From Planctomycetota bacterium (GTDB taxonomy: Bacteria; Planctomycetota; GCA-002687715; DRQF01), in assembly GCA_024275615.1 (NCBI GenBank), contig JAJRYU010000605.1, positions 1-8,017 of the forward strand: a stretch of DNA of 8,017 nt, in the 5' to 3' direction. The stretch's first letter is position 1. Each line of letters opens with the position of its first letter. Positions 1-7,700 of the stretch are shown piece after piece. The notes under the pieces are model-generated. The model was not told where the DNA came from. It ran no database searches and saw only the letters and a list, made by a program, of their open reading frames with translations. The translations under genes and the position numbers were made by a program.

Positions 1-1262
1 GCCTTGCACGACGCCCAATCATTGAACTCGCTCGGGCTGCACTCCAAGGCAAGGTCAAATCTCGGTACATCGCAATCCCTCCCGTAACGACTGAAGCAGA
101 GAAAGAACAATTGGTCGCCAAGCTGGAGATTACCGCACGGGTCGAAGCCTTGGAAAAAACCGACATCATTCCTCGCGTTGATGGCATCGTGACCCACGTT
201 TTGGTTGATGAAGGCAGTAACGTGGTCGCTGGCCAGTTGCTGGCCCGTATCGAAGATGACGAAGCCAAGATTCGTGTGGCGGCGCAAAAGCTCGCCGTGG
301 AACAAGCCGCCGTCAACATAACCATGTCGAAGTTGTCAAAAGAAGAATCAGACTCGATGCTGAAGGCCTTTGACTCGACTTTGAAAAGAGAAATCCAAGA
401 GTTGGAGCGTTGCCGTGCCCAACACGACCGCGGGGTGATGTCAGACAAGGACAAAGAAGCTGCGGAGTATGCCTACAGCAAGGCACTTGCCGACAAAGAG
501 CAGGCACGACTTAAGGCCAAACGTGCTGGCGACGAAGTGCTCAAGGCGGCGATCGAAAAGCGAACCGCCCAGAACACTCTGGAAGCTGAAAACCTCAAGC
601 TGAGTTTCACTGAACTCAAGGCCACCATCTCCGGCAAAGTCATCAAGCGCAATCTTCGTGTCGGACAAAAAGCCGTGATGGGGCAAGCAGCATTTACCAT
701 TGCCGATTTAGATTCCCTGGTCGTCCGTGCGCGCATCCCGGAAACAGATCTTCGCGTCCTACGAGAAGGACTAAGAGTGGAGTTAGATGCCACCGCCTTC
801 CCCGGTGTCAAATATACCGGCACAATCGACCTCATTTCTTCCGAGGTCGACACCGACGGCGGCCAAATCGGCGTCAGGATCAAATTGAAACAAGGTGAAC
901 CTCCCTTGCGCCCAGGTATGTTTGTCGCCGGCCACATCGTGACTGAGGAGAGAGAAGGATCACTTCTGATTCCCAAGAAAGCTCTGCTCTTCGATCGCGA
1001 TCGCCCCTACATCTATGTGATTGATCGTCACGACGGCAAGAAAACAGCCCGAAAGATCTACATTCGAAGGGGTTTACAAAACGCGACTCATGTCGAATAT
1101 TTGCCGGTTGAAGGCCAAAGCACGACGATCGATGACACATCAGAAGTCGTCGTTGTTGGTCTCGATCGCTTGACAGATGGTGCAGACATCATTGTCGAAG
1201 GCGAAAACAAGCCGAAGGTCGGCAAGACCAATTCGGCCTCCCAAGAATCCGCCAGTCAGTAG
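1..1262 (+). CDS. RND efflux periplasmic adaptor (membrane fusion protein, HlyD/AcrA type), 5'-partial
   Basis: Adaptor that bridges an inner-membrane RND pump to an outer-membrane channel. The reading frame is open from the first full codon at position 3 to the TAG at 1260-1262. No ATG, GTG or TTG occurs in frame before a TTG at 111, and that TTG sits inside the conserved first strands leading to the lipoyl domain, so the real start and the signal peptide or membrane anchor must lie upstream of the window. Domain order: first lipoyl half at about 132-260 (PRVDGIVTHVLVDEG, then GQLLARI); a long Ala/Lys/Glu-rich coiled-coil hairpin at about 267-606 with its turn near 408-443; second lipoyl half at about 607-705 (LKATISGKVIKRNLRVGQ); beta-barrel at about 715-955, ending with LRPGMFVAGHI; membrane-proximal domain to about 1200; then a polar Ser/Gln/Lys tail. 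The hairpin turn reads RCRAQHDRGVMS, matching the TolC-docking pattern R-x3-L-x6-S except for Gln in place of Leu. Family assignment is secure; substrate unknown. Confidence 0.95.
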   Translation, partial: LARRPIIELARAALQGKVKSRYIAIPPVTTEAEKEQLVAKLEITARVEALEKTDIIPRVDGIVTHVLVDEGSNVVAGQLLARIEDDEAKIRVAAQKLAVEQAAVNITMSKLSKEESDSMLKAFDSTLKREIQELERCRAQHDRGVMSDKDKEAAEYAYSKALADKEQARLKAKRAGDEVLKAAIEKRTAQNTLEAENLKLSFTELKATISGKVIKRNLRVGQKAVMGQAAFTIADLDSLVVRARIPETDLRVLREGLRVELDATAFPGVKYTGTIDLISSEVDTDGGQIGVRIKLKQGEPPLRPGMFVAGHIVTEEREGSLLIPKKALLFDRDRPYIYVIDRHDGKKTARKIYIRRGLQNATHVEYLPVEGQSTTIDDTSEVVVVGLDRLTDGADIIVEGENKPKVGKTNSASQESASQ

Positions 1263-1264
1263 GA
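1261..1264 (+). promoter_or_regulatory. weak ribosome binding site for RND transporter 1
   Basis: AGGA overlaps the adaptor's TAG stop and lies 10 bases before the ATG at 1275. The match to Shine-Dalgarno is short and the spacing a little long. With only 12 bases between the genes, ribosomes finishing the adaptor could reinitiate here. No other in-frame start nearby fits the family's N-terminus better. Confidence 0.4.
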
Positions 1265-1274
1265 TCCGGACCCG

Positions 1275-4200
1275 ATGACACCCACTGATGAGCAAGAGTC
1301 AGGCCTGATCCCTCTCGTGGTTGATCGCCCCGTCGCCGTATCCATGGTGGTTCTGGCCGTCGCGGTTTTTGGCTGGGTTTCCTTCCAGAAACTTTCTCTC
1401 ACTCTTTTGCCCAAGATCAGTTACCCGTCGCTGACGGTACGAACAGAGTACCCCGGTTCAGCGCCGGCTGAGGTCGAAGAGCTGGTTACCAAACCACTGG
1501 AGAGCAATCTAGCGGTCATCGGCCACCTCAACGGTTTCAGGAGTATCTCGCGGGCCGGAGTTTCTGACCTCATTCTTGAATTTGAATGGGACACCAACAT
1601 GAATTTTGCGGCCCAAGATGTCCGCGAAAAAGTTGACCAGGTCCGCAGTTTCCTACCTCAAGACGTGAAGAAACCGCTTCTTTTGAAATACGACCCCACC
1701 CTTGATCCCATCATGCGATTGGGGCTCTTCGGTGACATGGAGTTGGAACGTATCCGCTTCTATGGTGAGGAGAAACTCAAGAAGCAACTTGAGAGTATTC
1801 CTGGTGTGGCGGCGATCAAAGTCCGCGGCGGTTTCGAAAGCGAAATTCGTGTCGACATCAGTGAATCTTCGCTGCAAAGAAACAAGCTGAGTATCGATGT
1901 CATCCGCCAGCGCTTGTCTGAAGAGAACATCAACCTCGCCAGTGGCCTCTTGCGCGAAGGGGACACGGAGTATTTAGTTCGCACCCTCAATGAATTCAAG
2001 ACCGTTGACGAAATCGCCGACTTGGTCGTTGAGGCTCGCAACAACACTTACATTCGATTGCGAGACGTGGCTCACGTCCATCGTGCCAACAAAGAAGCCG
2101 ATGTCATCACCAGAATCGAAGGCCAGCCGAGTGTTGAGATCGCCATCTTCAAAGAAGACGCGGCGAACATCGTCGAAGTCAGCAACCTGGTCAAGACCAA
2201 ACTTTTTGGCGCCGATTTCGAGAATCGCCTCAAGGACGGCATCGTTGGTCCTTGGAATCCAAAATCCAAAAATCCTGGTGAAGACGACGAACTCAAGCGC
2301 CTCAAGGCCGCCCGTCCGCTGTCTGAACACATGCCCGCAGGTGTCGAAATCCGCCTGCTTTCCGACCAGAGCCGCTTCATTCAAAATTCCATCCGGGAAG
2401 TACAGCGCTCCGGCATCATCGGCGCCATTGTCGCCATTTTCGTTCTTTTGGTCTTCCTAAAGAGACTGGTCTCCACCATTGTCATTGCCGTCGCAATTCC
2501 GATTTCGATCGTGGCCACCTTTGGTCCCATGATGCAGTTTGGCGTCAGTCTTAATATCATGTCCTTGGGGGGATTGGCATTAGGCATCGGCATGTTGGTT
2601 GATGCTTCGATTGTCGTTTTGGAATCAATCGATCGCTGTCGCCTGGAGGGTGATGGCCTGCGTCAAGCGGCCATCCGCGGAACCCGGGAGGTGGGAGGAG
2701 CCGTCGTTGCCAGCGTCTTGACGACGATCGCTGTGTTCTTGCCGATCGTTTTCGTCGAAGGCATCGCCGGTGAAATCTTCAAAGACCAATCCCTGACTGT
2801 AGTGTTCTCGCTTTTGGCGTCCCTCGCAGTCGCGCTGTTTTTTATTCCGATGTTGGCGGCACGATCATTCGCCGATCCGCAGACACGCCGGGTTCGCAGC
2901 ATAAGAGAATACCTGCAGGAGGTAGGTGCTCTGCTCTATGAACGAGGGCTGTCACGCTGGCCGATGAGCCAGCGCCTCCACGCATGGACCCAACAAGAGA
3001 ACAAAGGCCTGCGGATTCTGCTGTTCGTTGTCACTGCGCCACTCGTCCCAGCAGTCTTCCTGTTCGAATCTGCCTTAAAGCTCCCCTACCTTGTCCTTGT
3101 CCTCAGCCTCGTCGCTATCAAGATTTCAGTCGGGCTGCCGATTTTGCTTCTCGCCTACCCTGGCCGCGCCCTCAGCAAGGCATTTGATTTGGCCTACGGC
3201 TTAGTTGATTCATCCTATGACTTTGTACTGCGCGCAGCTTTGAGCCAAAGAACAATTGTCCTGGTATTGACAGCGGCTCTGACATGGTTTTCTTTTCACC
3301 TCATGGATCAGGTGGGCGTCGATCTCATTCCAGAAATGCACAGCGGTGAGATCATTGTCGAGACGCAAAAGCCAATCGGCACATCACTCCAAAGTAACGG
3401 CAAGCTCACTCTGAATCTAGAAGAAAAAATCATCTCAATGCGGGATGAGAATCAATTCGAGGGGCGGGGTATCTCGTCGTCCATGGGGGTAGCGCGAGAC
3501 GAAATCGCTCCGGCTGGAGACGGGCCGCATTCGGCTAAGATCTACATAAAACTGCCTTCCGGATCGAATATGGCCACGACCGAAGCCAAAGTGGTCAACA
3601 CGCTACGATCAGGCCTGATGAGTGAGGTCGGAAGCGGCGATATTTCATTCACGACACCCAAGTTGTTTACCTTCAAAAACCCATTGGAAGTTCAAGTTTT
3701 GGGGGATGACCTCACTCGAATCGACGAAGTCGCCAGAAATCTGGAACGACGCATGAGAGCGATGCCAAGCCTCCGCGATGTGCGATCTTCAGCAGAACAA
3801 GGCAGTCCTGAATTCGTCATCAAATACGATCGCATCAAGTTGGCTGATCGAGGGTTAAAACTGGCAGACGCCGCCGGTGTTCTGCGCGACAAGATCAAGG
3901 GCGTCATTCCAACGCGCTTCTCGGAGTCCAGCGAAGGCCGAAAAATCGACGTGTTGGTGAAAATCCCCGACGAGAACATCACTTCCGCGCAGGCTCTGCG
4001 TAACATTGAGATCGCCAGAGTCAACGACAATTCGGTTCGCCTGGGAGAAGTTGCCACGGTCATTCAAGGACGAGGCCCTTCCGAGGTGCGCCGTGTTGGC
4101 GGTCAAAGGAGCGTCATCATCACTGCCAAGCCAGAGGGCATTGATCTCAAGACCGCCGCTGCGCAAATCCAAAAACATGTGGACGAATTGCGGGCAGAAG

Positions 4201-4793
4201 ATTCAGGGCAATTCAAAGGCGTGGTCATCAAAGTTGCCGGCCAAAGCCAAGAGGCTGAGCGCTCAAGCAAGGAGCTTCTCTTTGCCTTGGCACTCGCCAT
4301 GGTCTTGGTCTACATCGTCATGGCTTCGCAATTCGAATCACTCTTAGACCCAATCGTCATCATGGTGTCGAGTGTATTCGCTGGAGTTGGTGCCGTCTTC
4401 GCCCTCGTTTGGCTGAATATTGCCGCCAGTGTCGTTGTTTTCATCGGTTTTATCATGTTGGCGGGAATCGTTGTCAATAACGCCATCGTCCTCATTGACA
4501 GTATCAACCGTTTGCAAAGAGATCGGGGAATGGACCGGGCGCAGGCCATCATCGAAGGTGGAAAAGTGAGGCTCCGCCCCATCCTCATGACGACCTTGAC
4601 CACGGTTTTGGGCCTCTTACCCATGGCCCTTTCCACGGGTGAGGGTGCAGAAATGCGAATGCCCATGGCCGTGACTGTCATTGCTGGCCTTTCCCTCAGC
4701 ACAGTGCTCACCTTGATCATCATCCCTGTCGTCTATTCAACCGCCCACGACGCTTGCGAATCTGTGGCCAGACTTGTTGGGAGCTCGCGATGA
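1275..4793 (+). CDS. RND efflux transporter permease 1, long form with extra hydrophobic segments between TM6 and TM7
   Basis: Inner-membrane proton-driven efflux pump of the AcrB/MdtB superfamily, 1172 residues against about 1040 usual. The start gives the family's typical DRPV just before TM1 (about residues 20-37). A periplasmic porter/docking half follows; then TM2 (379-397), TM3 (400-424), TM4 (about 430-455), TM5 (475-495) and TM6 (505-532). TM4 carries GMLVDASIVVLES: D443 matches AcrB D407, while the AcrB D408 position is A444. After the second periplasmic half come TM8 (1001-1018), TM9, TM10 with GIVVNNAIVLID (N1068 at the AcrB K940 place), TM11 with RLRPILMTT (R1099 and T1106 match AcrB R971 and T978) and TM12 near 1130-1155. 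Two inserts explain the extra length: residues about 311-352 before TM2, charged and Pro/Gly-rich, and residues about 533-660 between TM6 and TM7, with hydrophobic stretches at 581-597 and 603-628. Canonical TM7 is at 661-678. It lies 12 bases after the adaptor gene and overlaps the next transporter by 4 bases. Substrate not predictable: drugs, lipids and metals are all exported by this superfamily. Confidence 0.96.
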   Translation: MTPTDEQESGLIPLVVDRPVAVSMVVLAVAVFGWVSFQKLSLTLLPKISYPSLTVRTEYPGSAPAEVEELVTKPLESNLAVIGHLNGFRSISRAGVSDLILEFEWDTNMNFAAQDVREKVDQVRSFLPQDVKKPLLLKYDPTLDPIMRLGLFGDMELERIRFYGEEKLKKQLESIPGVAAIKVRGGFESEIRVDISESSLQRNKLSIDVIRQRLSEENINLASGLLREGDTEYLVRTLNEFKTVDEIADLVVEARNNTYIRLRDVAHVHRANKEADVITRIEGQPSVEIAIFKEDAANIVEVSNLVKTKLFGADFENRLKDGIVGPWNPKSKNPGEDDELKRLKAARPLSEHMPAGVEIRLLSDQSRFIQNSIREVQRSGIIGAIVAIFVLLVFLKRLVSTIVIAVAIPISIVATFGPMMQFGVSLNIMSLGGLALGIGMLVDASIVVLESIDRCRLEGDGLRQAAIRGTREVGGAVVASVLTTIAVFLPIVFVEGIAGEIFKDQSLTVVFSLLASLAVALFFIPMLAARSFADPQTRRVRSIREYLQEVGALLYERGLSRWPMSQRLHAWTQQENKGLRILLFVVTAPLVPAVFLFESALKLPYLVLVLSLVAIKISVGLPILLLAYPGRALSKAFDLAYGLVDSSYDFVLRAALSQRTIVLVLTAALTWFSFHLMDQVGVDLIPEMHSGEIIVETQKPIGTSLQSNGKLTLNLEEKIISMRDENQFEGRGISSSMGVARDEIAPAGDGPHSAKIYIKLPSGSNMATTEAKVVNTLRSGLMSEVGSGDISFTTPKLFTFKNPLEVQVLGDDLTRIDEVARNLERRMRAMPSLRDVRSSAEQGSPEFVIKYDRIKLADRGLKLADAAGVLRDKIKGVIPTRFSESSEGRKIDVLVKIPDENITSAQALRNIEIARVNDNSVRLGEVATVIQGRGPSEVRRVGGQRSVIITAKPEGIDLKTAAAQIQKHVDELRAEDSGQFKGVVIKVAGQSQEAERSSKELLFALALAMVLVYIVMASQFESLLDPIVIMVSSVFAGVGAVFALVWLNIAASVVVFIGFIMLAGIVVNNAIVLIDSINRLQRDRGMDRAQAIIEGGKVRLRPILMTTLTTVLGLLPMALSTGEGAEMRMPMAVTVIAGLSLSTVLTLIIIPVVYSTAHDACESVARLVGSSR
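4779..4783 (+). promoter_or_regulatory. ribosome binding site inside the end of transporter 1, serving transporter 2
   Basis: GGGAG lies 6 bases before the ATG at 4790, a good Shine-Dalgarno match and spacing. The ATG overlaps the preceding TGA as ATGA, the classic arrangement for translational coupling. It supports ATG 4790 as the true start and a matched output of the two transporter subunits. Confidence 0.7.
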
Positions 4794-7700
4794 ACGGGCC
4801 CGTGGAAAAGCTGATTGAGTTCACGCTCAAGCGACCGGTGACAATTCTGATGGTTCTATGCGCCACGATCCTCATTGGCGTCTTGGCGCAAACTCGCTTG
4901 CCTCTTGAGCTTCTCCCTTCGGGTTTCACGAGCAGCTCTGTGTCCATCCGCATCCCTGTACCCAACGCCAATCCTATCGAAGTTGAAGAGCAGGTCACGC
5001 GCCCTACAGAAGACGTGATCAGGCAAATGAGTGGCTTGGAGAAGATCGAAACCCGCTCCAGCAAGAATTCGAGCAATATCAGCCTGGAATTTAGCAAGGA
5101 CAGAAATCCGGACGAGGCATTCGCCGAAGTTCGAGACTTGATGGAAATCGCGAAACTCTCTTGGCCAGATGAAGTTCAAGACTATCGCACTTTCCGATTC
5201 AATCTCGACACCGATATACCGATATTTCAGTTTGGCGTCCTTATCAAGAAGTGGGAATCCGACACGTCCTTTGTCCTGGACGAAAAAGTGACAAAAGTTC
5301 TGGAGTCCGTCGACGGCGTGGCCCGCATCAGCAACATGGGAATTGTTGAAGAGTCGATCCGGATTTTCGTCAACAAGGAGAAAGCCCGCGCCCTTGGTAT
5401 TTCGCTCTTTGAGGTGGCCCAAACATTGGGCAGCGACAATAAGGACATCATTGGCGGACGAGTCAAAGAAGGTGATCGTTACTTCTATCTACGATCATTA
5501 GGGCGCTTTCAGTCAATCGAGGAACTTGAGAATTACCCGATTCGCCGTGACGTCAAGATGAAAGACGTTGCTGAGATCGTCTCCACCAAGTCTCTGCGCG
5601 ACTGGGTTTTTCGATTGAATGGCAGTCTTGCAGTTTGGTTCCAAGTCTACAAGGAATCGAGCGCCAACACAGTCGAAGTATGCAAGGCCGTCAAGAAGAC
5701 TCTCCACGAGAGGATCATGACGGACTCGCGCCTCGAAGAAAAAGGCTGGACGTGGTACCAAGATGACAGCCGCAGCACTGGTGCCATTGTCACCGGCGCT
5801 CTCTCCAGTTTGGTGAGATCAGCTCTCATTGGCGCGTTGCTCGCTATCATTCCTTTGTTTATATTCCTTCGCCGTCTACGCATGACGTTGATCATCATGC
5901 TGGCCATACCAGCATCGCTTCTTATCACCTTGGGTTGCATCTACTTTGGCGGCGGCTCACTCAATCTTCTTTCCATGATGGGCATCACCATCGCCATAGG
6001 CATGTTGGTGGACAACTCAATTGTTGTCGTTGAGAACATTTTCAGCAAAAGGCAGGAAGGCCTGTCGGCCCATCAAGCAGCTCTTAAAGGAACGGCCGAA
6101 GTCGCCTTGGCCGTAACCTTGGCGACCCTGACAACGGTGGCGGCTTTTTTGCCCTTGATCTTTATGGATGCTGGCGCTGAGGCTGCATTCTTCAGCAAGG
6201 GCATTGGATTGCCCGTGTGCTACGCCGTTTTGGCATCCTTGTTCGTAGCGCTCATGTTTATTCCCTTGGCCACAGTCGTCCTCTATCACGACAAAAGACC
6301 TGGTGGCGGAAACCGCAGCTTCTATCAAAACGCCATGGATCGCCTATCCGGCAAGAACACCATGATGAGCAAGAATGTGGCACGCTGCGCCTTACCCTTG
6401 GCTCCTCTTTACTTCCTTGCGAATCTGGCTCTGGCTGGGATAAATCGTCTGGAACGTACACAGAATTTCTGCCTCAAACACGCGCTCAAGCACCGCTTTA
6501 TCGCTTTGGTGATCATCTTTGGTAGCGCGGCCGGGCTGACTTGGGCCCTCGTCCCTCAGGCGAAGTTTGTCAAAGTGAACGATAGTTCTGGCGGCTTCAT
6601 CAGGATCAATATCGAGCTTGACAACAACTACACTCTTGGCGATGCCAACGAAGTCTTCATCCGGGTCTATAAGATCCTTGAAGACCAATGGGACGATATC
6701 GGTTTCAAATTCAGCTACTACTGGTTCAACCGAAGTGGTGGTCCGATCATCGCCGGTCTGAAGGATACTGACGGTGACTACGCCAAATCCGTAAGTGAGA
6801 AGATCAAGGCAAGTCTCCCGGAGATTCCCGGCACCAAGGTCACTGTGGGCGTCGATCGCCAAAACGCAGAAGCTTCTAATCTCGACATCCAGATCTTTGG
6901 CAAAGAGGTGAAGGAGTTAACAAGGATCAGTGAGGACCTGACGACGAGGCTGAGCACGATTGAAGGTGTGACACGGGTGAGTGGCGGGGCCGACCGCAAC
7001 ACTGAAGAGATCATCATTGCCCCGGACCGGGAACGCATGCAGTTTTTTCAAGTGGATCCGCGCACTCTCATGGGCACAGTCCAATACGGCATCCGCGGTC
7101 AACGCTTGCCAGACTTCCATTTCGGCGACCAGAAGATGCAGATGTTCATCGAGTTCGCCGATGCTGGTGACACATCCGTTGAAGATCTGAAACGTCTGGG
7201 GATTTGGTCGAAGCAGGGCATGACTCAGCCCTTGTCCAATTTCGCCGACATCTACTATTCCAAGGGTTATGGCACGATCCGCAAGAGTAACGGCCAATCA
7301 TCTGTCCATCTCACGGTCGAAACTCTCGATGGTAAGGACAAAAAGATCACCTCCGCCGTTGCCGACACTTTGCGAAACTACGATTTGCCCAAGGGATACA
7401 CCTGGCAAGAAACATCGAATGAGGAATTAGCCGAGGAAGGCCGACAAATCGGCGGCACTGTAATCCTGGCCATTGTTCTTATCCTCTTGCTTATGGGTGT
7501 ACTCTTCGAATCAATCATGTTGCCACCAGCGGTCTTTGCCACCATTCCTTTTGCTTTGGTTGGCGCGTTTTGGATGTTGGTGATCACCGGCAGTCCGGTT
7601 GACATGATGAGCATGATCGGCGGCATCGTCTTGGTAGGCATCGTCGTTAACAATGGCATCGTCTTTATGGATGCGGCCCATCGTTTCGTTCAAGGCGGCA

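Noticed and set aside
997..1004. GCGATCGC, identical to the cyanobacterial HIP1 octamer
   Set aside because: Only this copy was noticed, inside codons for Asp-Arg, so it gives no real support for a cyanobacterial origin.
1263..1274. Promoter or terminator between adaptor and transporter 1
   Set aside because: Twelve bases are too few, and no inverted repeat with a T-run is present.
2984..3187. Possible separate small gene or frameshift in the TM6-TM7 insert of transporter 1
   Set aside because: The main frame continues unbroken through the insert with plausible hydrophobic content and rejoins a canonical TM7. The alternative frame is Pro/Arg/Cys-rich and looks non-coding.
3309..3700. Heavy-metal (CusA-like) export signature in transporter 1
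   Set aside because: The single TM4 Asp resembles CusA, but I see no convincing set of the periplasmic metal-binding methionines, so metal export is not supported.
4856..5422. Long antisense open frame (188 codons) opposite the start of transporter 2
   Set aside because: It lies wholly opposite a strongly conserved RND coding region, has no recognisable domain, and is a by-product of codon use on the plus strand. The same holds for the other minus-strand frames, such as 473-976 and 6392-6862.
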